Shown: positions 16,243-24,905 of the stretch, piece after piece
Layout: the number at the start of each line of letters is the position of its first letter
How positions within the stretch are numbered: position 1 is the first letter of the stretch
Assembly: GCA_020848635.1 (NCBI GenBank)
Contig: JADLHS010000146.1
Span: 1-37,183 of the forward strand
Direction of reading: 5' to 3'
DNA: 37,183 nucleotides
Source: Limisphaerales bacterium
GTDB taxonomy: Bacteria; Verrucomicrobiota; Verrucomicrobiia; Limisphaerales; JADLHS01
Notes under the pieces: model-generated
Databases searched by the model: none
What the model saw: the letters and a program-made list of their open reading frames with translations, nothing else
Told to the model about the DNA's origin: nothing
Position numbers and translations under genes: made by a program

Positions 16243-17406
16243 TCACTGCTTCGGCTGGAACCGGGCGTCCAGCCACGCGAACGCCTCGTCCTGCATCGGG
16301 GCGTTAAATTCGTGCGGCGCGTCGTAGAGCCGCGTCTCCAGTTGGGCGCCCGCCTTTTGTGATTCCCACACACGGCGCATCTTGGCGAACGCTTCCTCGA
16401 TGCTGGGCAAGGGGAACAGCCCGTCGCGGCGGCCGCCGATGAACAGCATCGGTTTCGGGCACGCGATGCTGGCGACATCCGGGTAATCGAGGAAATTGGC
16501 CAATCCCGGATGGATCATCGTGAAGGCGGATTGACCCGTGGTCTGATTGTTGCCCGGCACAAGCAAGCCTTTCCCCGTGGCCATCCAGCACACGGACACA
16601 CCCGCGGCGATGCGATCGGACAAGGCCGCGAGCTGCCAGGTGCGAAAGCCGCCGACCGAAAGGCCCATCGCGCCGACGCGTTTCGGGTCCACCTCCGGCT
16701 GCGTGGCCAGAAATTCCGCCGCGCGCAAATCTTCGTGGGCGATCAGTCCGGCGAAACTCGTGCCGAATTGGAGAAGATTGGCCGCGAGCTTTTCCTGACC
16801 GTCAAAGCCGCCCCCGCCGCGATCGGACCAGTTAAGCATGTCCGTGGCAAAACAGACATACCCGCGCTTCGCCAGTTCGTCGCCGATGAACCGCCGGCCG
16901 TAACAATTCTCCACCCACTTGCCAGCGGACTCGAGCTTCGCCGAATTGTCGGCCCACGGCTGGATCACCTTTTCCTTGCCGATATCGAACTTCGCGCCGT
17001 GATCATGCAACAGCAGCACGGCGGGATGCGGCCCGGCGGATTTCGGAACGAGCAGGTACGCCAGCACCCGGCTGTCTCGCGTGACATTGAACACCACTTT
17101 ACGGGCAACGTAACTGCCGCGGTCCTGTTCCGCGACGACGACGGGAGCGAACGGCGCCACGGGCGGCGGCGGCAGCAGGCATTTCATCACCTGGGCGCGG
17201 GCCTGTTGGCGCCAGGAATCAAAATCACTGTGATCATGGTGGAGCCAGGAAAGGGGATACTCCATTCGCTCCGCCAGGCGCGCATGGAAAGCCGGCAGGT
17301 TTTTGACGACCCCGGGCGATTGGAAGGTTTCCGGCGCGGCAAAGGCTGGCAACGCGGAGGCGAGCAGGACAACGACTCGAAGCGCGAAGCTTTTGATGGT
17401 CTTCAT
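16243..17406 (-). CDS. Secreted alpha/beta-hydrolase (acetyl xylan esterase/dienelactone hydrolase-like)
   Basis: This 387-residue protein has a signal peptide (ALRVVVLLASALPAFA) and an alpha/beta-hydrolase fold of the Abhydrolase_7 type. The nucleophile elbow is GLSVGG with S250, the acid is D328 (GGRRDGLF) and the histidine is H365 (DAPHEFN). The oxyanion region is LLLHDHGAKF at 132-141. It probably removes acyl or methyl esters from polysaccharide chains, but family members include carboxylesterases with other substrates. Its start overlaps the stop of the upstream RIFT-barrel gene as ATGA, so the two are co-translated. It converges with the ThuA-like gene with 82 bases between the stops. 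Confidence 0.82.
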   Translation of the reverse strand: MKTIKSFALRVVVLLASALPAFAAPETFQSPGVVKNLPAFHARLAERMEYPLSWLHHDHSDFDSWRQQARAQVMKCLLPPPPVAPFAPVVVAEQDRGSYVARKVVFNVTRDSRVLAYLLVPKSAGPHPAVLLLHDHGAKFDIGKEKVIQPWADNSAKLESAGKWVENCYGRRFIGDELAKRGYVCFATDMLNWSDRGGGGFDGQEKLAANLLQFGTSFAGLIAHEDLRAAEFLATQPEVDPKRVGAMGLSVGGFRTWQLAALSDRIAAGVSVCWMATGKGLLVPGNNQTTGQSAFTMIHPGLANFLDYPDVASIACPKPMLFIGGRRDGLFPLPSIEEAFAKMRRVWESQKAGAQLETRLYDAPHEFNAPMQDEAFAWLDARFQPKQ

Positions 17407-19709
17407 GGTGGAGTAGCGGGCACGCGAGACAGCACCTGACCCAGTGGGCTGTCGGGTTTGGCTTCCGCCAGCAGTCGCGCGGCCGGGCGGTGTTGTAAAT
17501 AATACTCGAGGACTTCGGTGAAATACACAATGCCTTCCGGCGGCGCGCTGCCGAAACTTGCCTGTCCATCGGTATAGTCCCGGCTCACGTCGCGGTCGCC
17601 GGGTTTCTGGTACAAATCGTAAAGTTCCTTCCGTTCCTTGATCTTGCCGGTGGTGAACTCCCAGCCTTCGAGCCCGCTAAAGACCTGACCCGTCCGCCGC
17701 CAGCCTTGGATTCGTTGACGCAAGGTCGCTTCGATGGCGTCGAGCCACTTTTCCTCCGGCCCAAGCAGCCGGGCGGCCTGGGTGATTTGCCAGGCGTGTT
17801 CGAGGCCCTGGCTCATGATGATGGCGCTGGAGCGCGGATGCGGATAGCGCCAGCCGCCGACCGGGTCCTGGCTTTCCGCCACGAAACTCGCCACGGCCTT
17901 CACCACGTCACGCAGTTGCGGCTCGTCGGGTGTGTAAGGCGCCAACTCCGGCAGGCCAGCGAGCGCGTAGCCGATGATGTAGGGTTTGGCAAATCCCACC
18001 GTCAGTCCGCGCTGGTCTTCGTCAATGAATGGCGGGTCCGGCGCCAGCGGTTTGCCGCCCTGGTCAAAAAGATCTCCGGTGGAAAGCTTGCCGCGCAGTT
18101 CGCGGAACAACCGCGACGCCTCGGCGAGGTAACGCGGCTCGCCGGTATAACGGTACAGGCGGATGAAGTCGCGCACGTCACCGATATTGCGGCACTCGCC
18201 GCGATCGGCATGCAAGGATTGCGCGGCGTAGGCGATCTGGGCTTCAAGCGCCTCGCGCATCCGGGGATCGCCGGTCTGTTCCCACGCGAGCCAGAAGGCA
18301 TCGTAGCCTTTCGTGCAGAAATGCACCGAGCCATTGGACCGCCACATGTATTTCTTGTCGGGTGGGGTCTGGTTCCAACCAACGATGTTATTATAGCGCG
18401 TCCCGCCGTGTTCCTTCGCGCCCCACCAGATGGATTGATCGTAAAAATTGTCGCACCAGAGCACGCCGGTTTCGAGCAGCCGGCGGTCCCCGCTACGCCA
18501 GCCTTCCTCGAAAATTGCCGCGCAATGATTGAGCCGATTCATGCCGATAATCCCGCCGTGCTCCGTCGCATCCGCGTAACCGGTCACATTGCCCCAATCG
18601 TCGCCCACAACCAGGCTCCGAACGATTGCGTTGCGGTGGTAACGGACCAGCGCGTTCAACTCCGACGGCAGAGCGACGGTCGGCGCGCTGGTAACACCGT
18701 AAAGTTCCTGCCACCGGGCGGGGGCGACGACCACCTGGTGTGGCGATTCCAGCGTTGCCGAGAGCTGGGCGAGGGAAGGTGGGGCGATGACCAACTCCGC
18801 TCGCTGCCAGGAAGCCGGCTGCATGGGGACCTCCTCATCCGCTGTACAACGGAGGTAACGGTAGTCGAGTCGGCCCGGTTCGGGAAAGGTGATGGCGATA
18901 TGTCCCCGCCGTTTAAGCGGTGCCGCCGGGTGATACCAGGCAAGGGCTTTCTCCCCGAGCACAAACCGGGCACTCGCGCCGGCGGTAAAGTTGTGCCGGA
19001 ACGATTCGCCCTGCAACGCGACGGGTATATTCGATGACGTGCCGCTCAAGGAAGTGGTGCGGGTTTTGGCCTCCCAGCCGAAGTCGGGTACCCGGCCGTC
19101 CTCCGGCAAATTGCGCTGCAAATGGGCGACCAGCACCACGCCGCCGAGCGCATCGCAACGCAGCTCAACGATCCGCGGCCACTGCGGATCGGGGAAATGC
19201 CAGCGTTGCCAGCGATAGGCATCGTTGTCCTCGACCATTTCGAGCCGCGGCGCGGCGGTGGATGTCCGCGCAGGCGCAAGCAGGCTCACTGCCACACGCT
19301 CCCCATTTTTCCAGGTCAGGGTGACACTCTCACCCTGAAGGACCGCCGTCACCGGCAACGCCCGCGCCGCCGATTTGCCCGCCGCGCCCGGGCGGAGGGA
19401 GAATGTCACCGGCGCGGTGGTTGCAAACGAATAGGGAAAGGTCACCAGCGCCCGGCGCACGGACTTGGGCTCGCCGTTCGTGACCGGATGCCACGACAAA
19501 GGCCGAACCGCCGCCCGAACGTTTCGCTTGCCGGCGGTGACGACGAACTGCTCGCCTTCCCGTACTAACCCACGGGGGAAAGGCAGCGAGGTGCGGACGA
19601 GTTGTTCACCTGTGGCCGCCGGCGTGACGGTGAAGGGGGCGTCACCGCGCAGCGCCGCGGCGCCGGCGGGCAGCCGGGCGAGCAGAATGATGACCAGAAT
19701 GAGTCGCAT
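17403..19709 (-). CDS. Secreted RIFT-barrel/alpha-toroid protein, possible rhamnogalacturonan lyase-like enzyme
   Basis: The product is 768 residues from the ATG at 19709, which begins a signal peptide (MRLILVIILLARLPAGAAA). The N-terminal region (FTVTPAATGEQLVRTSLPFPRGLV) resembles the RIFT-barrel start of the exo-rhamnogalacturonan lyase/YetA-like family. Residues from about 370 look like an (alpha/alpha) toroid: WCDNFYDQSIWWGAKEHGG, GYDAFWLAWEQTGDPRMREA, RLYRYTGEPRYLAEASRLFRELRGKL and VGGWRYPHPRSS. No family-defining catalytic residues can be named from sequence alone. ATGA overlap with the esterase gene and closeness to two PL1-like lyases support a pectin role. Other families with toroid folds cannot be excluded. 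Confidence 0.6.
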   Translation of the reverse strand: MRLILVIILLARLPAGAAALRGDAPFTVTPAATGEQLVRTSLPFPRGLVREGEQFVVTAGKRNVRAAVRPLSWHPVTNGEPKSVRRALVTFPYSFATTAPVTFSLRPGAAGKSAARALPVTAVLQGESVTLTWKNGERVAVSLLAPARTSTAAPRLEMVEDNDAYRWQRWHFPDPQWPRIVELRCDALGGVVLVAHLQRNLPEDGRVPDFGWEAKTRTTSLSGTSSNIPVALQGESFRHNFTAGASARFVLGEKALAWYHPAAPLKRRGHIAITFPEPGRLDYRYLRCTADEEVPMQPASWQRAELVIAPPSLAQLSATLESPHQVVVAPARWQELYGVTSAPTVALPSELNALVRYHRNAIVRSLVVGDDWGNVTGYADATEHGGIIGMNRLNHCAAIFEEGWRSGDRRLLETGVLWCDNFYDQSIWWGAKEHGGTRYNNIVGWNQTPPDKKYMWRSNGSVHFCTKGYDAFWLAWEQTGDPRMREALEAQIAYAAQSLHADRGECRNIGDVRDFIRLYRYTGEPRYLAEASRLFRELRGKLSTGDLFDQGGKPLAPDPPFIDEDQRGLTVGFAKPYIIGYALAGLPELAPYTPDEPQLRDVVKAVASFVAESQDPVGGWRYPHPRSSAIIMSQGLEHAWQITQAARLLGPEEKWLDAIEATLRQRIQGWRRTGQVFSGLEGWEFTTGKIKERKELYDLYQKPGDRDVSRDYTDGQASFGSAPPEGIVYFTEVLEYYLQHRPAARLLAEAKPDSPLGQVLSRVPATPP

Positions 19710-19822
19710 CGTTGCGCGTCGGTATAGCGAGCTGCGATCGTGGGCGCAATCCATTGCTGCGCCGTTCCGCGCATCAACGTTGACACGGCCCACAGTCCCA
19801 CGTCAGATTTACACGTCAAGTC

Positions 19823-21088
19823 ATGAACAACTCCATGCGCGAATTCGTCGAGCACCTCCCCATCGTGGATGTGCATGAGCATCATCTGCCCGAGATCATC
19901 TTGGAGCGCGAGGTCAATCTGCTGCAACTGTTCCAGCAGAGCTACGCCGGCTGGGCACAGGCCCGGCCTTATTGCCTGCCGTCGGAGTCGCGCGATGCCG
20001 ACCCGATGCTCGCGGCGGCCGGCCCAACGACGTGGGCAGCGCTCGTGCCGTTTCTGGATCACAGCGGCTCGAACTTCTTCGTCCGGAATCTGGTGCGCGC
20101 CGTGGTCGAACTGCATGGCGGGGGTGGGGCTCCGGAGATCACGCGCGACAACTGGCCGGCGCTCGATGCCGCGGTGCGGGCCGCCCATCGCCGGCCCGAG
20201 TGGCAGCACGAAGTCCTGAACCGCGCGCGCGTCACGACCGTCATCACCGATGCCTACAACGATCCACTCCTCGATCCCCGGCCCACGCTGGGAGCGAACT
20301 ATCGTTCCGTGATGCGCACCAATTCGCTCGCGCTCGGCTGGCACCCCGATTCGCACGATCACAACGACAATCGCGCGCATGAACTCCTGCAGCGCGTCGG
20401 ACTGAAGGCCGAATCGTTCGATGAATACCTGGTCGCCCTGGATAAACTCGTGGCCGGCCTCGCGGCGCGGGGTCAGGTCGCCCTCAAAAACTCGCTCGCC
20501 TACGACCGCGACGTCAACTTCGACGAGCCGGACGAGCAGCTGGCCCGGGCCGCGTGGGGCAAGGTTTCGCCGCCGCCGGCGGAACGAAAGGCGTTTGGGG
20601 ACTTCATCGTGGATCATCTGTGCCGAATTGCCGCGGCGCGGGATATTCCAGTCCAGTTGCATTTGGGCACCGGGATCATTCGCGGTTCCCACCCGCTCGG
20701 CGTCGCCGGGTTGATTGAACGGCATCCGCGCACGCGTTTTCTGCTGATGCACCTGGCCTATCCGTGGAGCCGTGATCTGCTCGGCATGGCGTTCGTCTAT
20801 CGCAACATCTGGCTCGACCTGACGTGGTCATTCCTCCTAAGCCCGTCGCACTTCAGGCTCGCGCTGCATGAAGCCATCGAAGTACTGCCCAACGAATCCC
20901 GCATGATGCTGGGCGGCGATAACTGGCATGTTGAGGAAACCTACGGCGCCATGCAGACGGCCCGACGGTTGATTGCCGAAGTGCTGGATGAAAAACTGGC
21001 CGGCGGGTATTTCAGCCGTGCCACCGCCGAACGGCTCGCACGGCGGATCCTCAACGCCAACGCCCGCGAATTCTTTCGCCTCGATTGA
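19823..21088 (+). CDS. Amidohydrolase (Amidohydro_2-like, metal-dependent hydrolase)
   Basis: This 421-residue cytoplasmic protein has the TIM-barrel metal-site signature. VDVHEHH at 15-21 gives the HxH pair (H18, H20), and likely further ligands are in QLHLGTG (strand 5), LLMHLAYPW and the late aspartate in LGGDNWH. Members of this family hydrolyse or decarboxylate cyclic or lactone-like metabolites. Uronate isomerases also belong to this superfamily, so a step in uronic acid or lactone metabolism would fit the pectin-rich context, but this is inferred. There is no signal peptide. The phosphoesterase gene follows 15 bases downstream in the same direction, and the RIFT-barrel gene starts divergently 113 bases away. 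Confidence 0.75.
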   Translation: MNNSMREFVEHLPIVDVHEHHLPEIILEREVNLLQLFQQSYAGWAQARPYCLPSESRDADPMLAAAGPTTWAALVPFLDHSGSNFFVRNLVRAVVELHGGGGAPEITRDNWPALDAAVRAAHRRPEWQHEVLNRARVTTVITDAYNDPLLDPRPTLGANYRSVMRTNSLALGWHPDSHDHNDNRAHELLQRVGLKAESFDEYLVALDKLVAGLAARGQVALKNSLAYDRDVNFDEPDEQLARAAWGKVSPPPAERKAFGDFIVDHLCRIAAARDIPVQLHLGTGIIRGSHPLGVAGLIERHPRTRFLLMHLAYPWSRDLLGMAFVYRNIWLDLTWSFLLSPSHFRLALHEAIEVLPNESRMMLGGDNWHVEETYGAMQTARRLIAEVLDEKLAGGYFSRATAERLARRILNANAREFFRLD

Positions 21089-21103
21089 ACAAAAACTGAA
21101 ATC

Positions 21104-22918
21104 ATGAAACGACACACCCTGTCCTGCTCCTTGCTGCTGGCCACGTTGCTCGCGGGTTTTGCCCCGCTCCCGGCCGCCGCCCATACCGATGGTCATCCAT
21201 CCATTCACGATACGGTTGCCAGTGTCATTGTGCGCATGAAACGTGATTTGACTGCCGACCAGCTCACCGGGCTGACGGTGCCACTGGTCGAGGCGTTCCT
21301 GACCCCGGAGGAGCGCGACATTCTCGGCTCCGAGCATGTGCGATTCCGTGTCAACGTGCCGGTGGTGGTCACCCTCGTGCGCGACAGCAGCCTGGGCAAC
21401 GAACCCTTTTGGCTGGGGGCGCGGGGCTTCAAAGCCACCGGGCTTAAATTCAAACTCGCCAAACGCGATTTCGATACGTGGGAAAAGGAATTTCCCGCGG
21501 GCGAAATTGGGCTGGGCGTTCACAACCTGACCGGTCGCGGCAACCACTATCTCGTCCTGCTTAAACCCCAATCCGCCGGCAGTGCCGTAAAGGTCACGGA
21601 TATTTATCCGGCGCAGCTCCGTACGGCACGGTTCGTGGCGGGGGTCGAGCCGTACGTGGATCAGGCGGATAAGCTACCCACGGTGCCGGCGGAGCTGGAT
21701 GGTCAGTTGCTCGTCCAGACGGAGGATGACAGCTCGGAAGACGCTCGCCTAGTCAGCCTCTTCAGCAAGACGCAATACCCGGCGACCGATCGCGTGGATC
21801 AGGTGGTGCTCACCTGGAGCGCCGACCCGCGGACCAGCCAGACCATCCAGTGGCGTACATCCGCGAACGTAAAACGCGGCGTTGTCCGCTATCAACTCAA
21901 GTCCGCCAGCATGACCCTAAACGCGAAATCCGCCCGGATGAAACGCGCCACCACGGAACCGCTCGCCACGCCCACGCTCGTCAATGATCCGTTGATCAAC
22001 CGTCACACCGCCGCGTTGCGCGGCCTGAAGCCGGGCACAACTTATGTCTATGCCGTGGGCGACGGTTCACCCGACGGTTGGACCGCGCTGGCGGAATTCA
22101 CGACCGCGCCGGCGGGCGCGGCCCCATTCTCCTTCATTTACATGGGCGACGCGCAAAACGGGCTCGACCGTTGGGGCGTGTTGTTGCACAACGCCTATCG
22201 GGCCCGGCCCGACGCGGCGTTCTATTTGATGGCCGGCGACCTGGTGAACCGCGGTGCCGAGCGGTGGGATTGGGACAGTTTTTTCGAGAACGCCAAGGGC
22301 GTGTTTGATCGCCGCCCCATCGTCCCCGTGCTGGGCAACCACGAGTACCAGAGCGCGGACCCGATCCTCTACCTCGCGCAATTCGCCCTGCTCCGTAACG
22401 GCCCGAAGACCATCCCGCCCGAACGGGCCTACGCGTTTGAATACAGCAATGCCAAGTTCATCATCCTCGACTCGAACCTCGACGCCGCCAAACAGACTGC
22501 CTGGCTCGAAAAGGAACTCGCGAACACCAAGGCGATGTGGAAATTCGTGAGTTACCATCACCCAGCCTATTCCTCGGGCGGTAACCGCGACAACGTGGAC
22601 GTCCGCAAACTCTGGACCCCCATCTTCGACAAGTTCCATGTGGACCTCGCGCTCCAAGGTCACGATCACGCCTACCTGCGCACTTATCCCATGAACGGCC
22701 AGCAACGTGTCGCCACCGCGAAGGATGGCACGATTTACACAATTGCGGTTTCGGGAACGAAACATTACGACCAAGCGCCGCACGACTACACCGAGGTCGG
22801 CTTCACCAAGGTTTCGACCTATCAGGTGCTCGACATCCAGATCAACGGCCACCGCCTCATCTATCGCGCCCACGACGTGGACGGCAAGGTCCGGGATGAA
22901 TTTGTGATCGAGAAGTGA
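21104..22918 (+). CDS. Secreted purple acid phosphatase-like metallophosphoesterase
   Basis: The 604-residue product has a signal peptide (1-26) and an N-terminal segment of about 170 residues with no domain I can name (LTADQLTGLTVPLVEAFLT). The fibronectin-like PAP N-terminal domain follows at about 225-340 (QVVLTWSADPRTSQTIQWRT, then RGLKPGTTYVYAVGD). The catalytic domain carries all five metal-site blocks: YMGDAQNG near 347, AGDLVNRG near 373, GNHEYQ near 412, YHHPAYSSGG near 484 and GHDHAYLRTYP near 520. It should release phosphate from organic phosphates outside the cytoplasm. It lies 15 bases after the amidohydrolase gene, so a shared message is likely. Confidence 0.85.
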   Translation: MKRHTLSCSLLLATLLAGFAPLPAAAHTDGHPSIHDTVASVIVRMKRDLTADQLTGLTVPLVEAFLTPEERDILGSEHVRFRVNVPVVVTLVRDSSLGNEPFWLGARGFKATGLKFKLAKRDFDTWEKEFPAGEIGLGVHNLTGRGNHYLVLLKPQSAGSAVKVTDIYPAQLRTARFVAGVEPYVDQADKLPTVPAELDGQLLVQTEDDSSEDARLVSLFSKTQYPATDRVDQVVLTWSADPRTSQTIQWRTSANVKRGVVRYQLKSASMTLNAKSARMKRATTEPLATPTLVNDPLINRHTAALRGLKPGTTYVYAVGDGSPDGWTALAEFTTAPAGAAPFSFIYMGDAQNGLDRWGVLLHNAYRARPDAAFYLMAGDLVNRGAERWDWDSFFENAKGVFDRRPIVPVLGNHEYQSADPILYLAQFALLRNGPKTIPPERAYAFEYSNAKFIILDSNLDAAKQTAWLEKELANTKAMWKFVSYHHPAYSSGGNRDNVDVRKLWTPIFDKFHVDLALQGHDHAYLRTYPMNGQQRVATAKDGTIYTIAVSGTKHYDQAPHDYTEVGFTKVSTYQVLDIQINGHRLIYRAHDVDGKVRDEFVIEK

Positions 22919-22942
22919 TGGCGGCACGATCCCATAACTGCA

Positions 22943-23476
22943 TTGATTTCAACGTCCCGCTCAGTTTCCCGAATCGCTGACGGCGAAGCGGAGCGCGAGG
23001 GCCGGATGCGGATCGTGTCGCCGGGCCACGAGGAACAAGGCGGACCATTGGCCGAAGCATTTCTGACGCGGATCGATGCTCCCAGCGAAATCAAGGAGCG
23101 GGTCGTGCCGTTGGTGAAGCATCATCTCGCGCACTTGCAGACGGTCAGTGACCGCTCGGTTCGACGGCTCGCGAACTTTTTGAAACCCGCGACTATTTCC
23201 GAACTCTGCCTGGTGATGACAGCGGATCATTTCGGCCGGCCGCCCAAACCACGGGTGATTCACGCGGGTGTGACCGAGTTGCGTGCCAAGGCAGAAGTAT
23301 TACGCCTGCGTGATTCAGCGCCAAAATCGATACTGCAAGGTCGCCACCTGATTGCGCGAGGCATGCAGCCGGGTGTGCAGTTTGGCACTCTACTCGATGA
23401 GGCCTTTGAATCCCAGCTGGAGGGCGGGTTCGCGGATCTGGATGGTGCGCTGAAGTGGCTGGACGCACGAAATTGA
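22943..23476 (+). pseudogene. Truncated CCA-adding enzyme (tRNA nucleotidyltransferase) C-terminal fragment
   Basis: The readable part, from about 23009, encodes IVSPGHEEQGGPLAEAFL and RVVPLVKHHLAHLQ, the HD-type and arm regions found in the C-terminal half of CCA-adding enzymes, followed by SVRRLANFLKPATISELCLVMTADHFGRP. The N-terminal nucleotidyltransferase domain, with its GGxxRD motif and catalytic carboxylates, is missing. The codons between 22943 and 23009 do not resemble the family. The gene is therefore cut at its 5' side, close to the end of the phosphatase gene. A full copy presumably exists elsewhere in the genome, since this activity is essential. Confidence 0.65.
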
Positions 23477-23482
23477 TTCTTT

Positions 23483-23818
23483 ATGAGTTACATCATTGTT
23501 GATGTCGAATCTGATGGGCCGATTCCGGCGGAGTTTTCCATGGTGTGTTTCGGCGCGGTGCTTTTCGACGACCGGCTGGATAAATCGTTTTACGGAAAGA
23601 CCAAGCCCATCGCGGACCGGTTCGATCCCGATGCGCTGGCCATTAGTGGATTCTCTCGGGAACAACACCTGGGTATTGACGACCCCAAGACCGTAATGGA
23701 ATCCTTCGCAGTTTGGCTGGAACAACGCGCCAAGGGACGGCCGGTCTTTGTCTCGGATAAGACCGCCGCGATGATTGAGGGATCAGCAGGCTTTGCGAGC
23801 AGCCGAGTTGACGGGTGA
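23483..23818 (+). pseudogene. Truncated DEDD-type 3'-5' exonuclease
   Basis: The 111-residue frame opens with IIVDVESDGPIPAEFSMVCFGAVLFD, the first exonuclease motif (D7, E9), and continues with DPDALAISGFSR and ESFAVWLEQRAKGRPVFVSD. The family normally continues with a D-containing motif around the base of the active site and a further HxxxD block. Here the sequence changes to KTAAMIEGSAGFASSRVDG and stops, so the last half of the domain is lost. It starts six bases after the CCA-enzyme fragment. The two truncated genes meet at what look like deletion joints on both sides. Confidence 0.65.
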
Positions 23819-23851
23819 CGAAAGGTCGCAGTCTGCTGACCCCAATGAATG

Positions 23852-24604
23852 CTAAACACCTGCCGCCGGATGATCCACCGGATGCTGATTCCCATTCGCC
23901 CAGTATTTCTCTTCCGAGCCCCGCATCATCAGGAGGTGCGCAATCACCTCGTCGGTCGGGCACATGACACCAGCCCAAGTGTCGGCATAATAGCCGATGG
24001 GATGCAGGCACAGGGCACATAGCGGAAAGCCGCCGGTCTCATCCTGCCTTATGGCAATGGTTGGCCGGCCTTGACGAAACAAGTAGGTCACTTGACTGCG
24101 CTTGCTCAACTCAGCGAATTGACCGGTGAGTTGGTATAGTTGGAAGGACTCGCTGGGAATCAGGGTGGCGAGCTTCTGCTGGGCCTTTTGCTCGGCCTCG
24201 ATCGGCCAGACTACGGCTGCATCCAAGGTCCGTATGGTGAAAGAGAGCCGGTCCTCCGGGTCTAAAACGGCCCGTGCGCGGCCGTGCTTGTCGTGAAAAA
24301 CGATTACCCGGGCTTGGTATTTCTCATTCCACCAAGAGTTGACTCGCCGGTATTCTGATGGTTGGGACGGCGGCGACTCATCCAGCGACTGAAGGTCGCC
24401 ATGCTCGTCGTAACACTCCTTCCAACGGAAGTTGGCAATGCCGGGGTGCTTGTAGCGAGGCTCAAGCACGAGCGACAAGCCGGGGACTGGTAGTGGCAAA
24501 CCAGACCAATCCTGATGACCAATTCGCTGTTGTGCCACCAGTCGCACTGCCTCGTCCAAGGTGACCAGGTCCTTGCCGATGATTTGGGGCGCGTCGTTGC
24601 CCAT
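23852..24604 (-). CDS. Hypothetical protein, 250 residues
   Basis: I do not recognise this protein. It is soluble, without a signal peptide or membrane segment. The middle is rich in charged residues and reads as a folded domain (LIPSESFQLYQLTGQFAELSKRSQ). The C-terminal 60 residues contain LCALCLHPIGYYADTWAGVMCPTDE, with three cysteines, which could be a small metal-binding or zinc-ribbon-like end. It starts 3 bases downstream of the small gene ending at 24607, on the same strand, and so follows the DUF262-HsdM chimera as the third gene of a probable operon. A role in a restriction or defence cluster is only suggested by that position. Confidence 0.65.
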   Translation of the reverse strand: MGNDAPQIIGKDLVTLDEAVRLVAQQRIGHQDWSGLPLPVPGLSLVLEPRYKHPGIANFRWKECYDEHGDLQSLDESPPSQPSEYRRVNSWWNEKYQARVIVFHDKHGRARAVLDPEDRLSFTIRTLDAAVVWPIEAEQKAQQKLATLIPSESFQLYQLTGQFAELSKRSQVTYLFRQGRPTIAIRQDETGGFPLCALCLHPIGYYADTWAGVMCPTDEVIAHLLMMRGSEEKYWANGNQHPVDHPAAGV

Positions 24605-24606
24605 AC

Positions 24607-24864
24607 TCAGCCTCCGGCCGAGCGACCAACGGCCGTGGCTCGGGTTTCCGCAACCGGAACTTCCTCCGCTGGCGTGCTGCCGATGATGTAAACATTCCTG
24701 TCCACGTCAAATTTGCGCACGCGGAAAGTTTCCTGGCCCTGGCGCACAAAGATGGCGTAGCCGCGTTTGAGCATGTCCGTGATGGTCTCTTTGGCCTTTT
24801 GGACCTCGTCCGGTTTGTCGGGGTTAAAGCTCAGTTCAAAATCCCCGTAGCCAGTGTTAAGCAC
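24607..24864 (-). CDS. Hypothetical protein, 85 residues
   Basis: A small soluble protein with charged helical character (PDKPDEVQKAKETITDMLKRG) followed by two beta-like strands (YAIFVRQGQETFRVRKFDVDRNVYII). No family recognised. The open frame from the GTG at 24864 is listed. In the same frame the codons continue upstream to just past the stop of the HsdM chimera, encoding TQTTEQKLPGIDV without an ATG, so the real start may be an unusual codon or the GTG. It lies between the chimera and the 250-residue gene with spacings of 41 and 2 bases, so it is probably co-transcribed with both. Confidence 0.6.
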   Translation of the reverse strand: MLNTGYGDFELSFNPDKPDEVQKAKETITDMLKRGYAIFVRQGQETFRVRKFDVDRNVYIIGSTPAEEVPVAETRATAVGRSAGG

Positions 24865-24905
24865 GTCGATTCCCGGTAGTTTCTGTTCAGTTGTTTGCGT
24901 AACGT

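Noticed and set aside
17706-19037. Plus-strand frame antisense to the RIFT-barrel gene
   Set aside because: A shadow; the minus-strand protein has a signal peptide and coherent domains.
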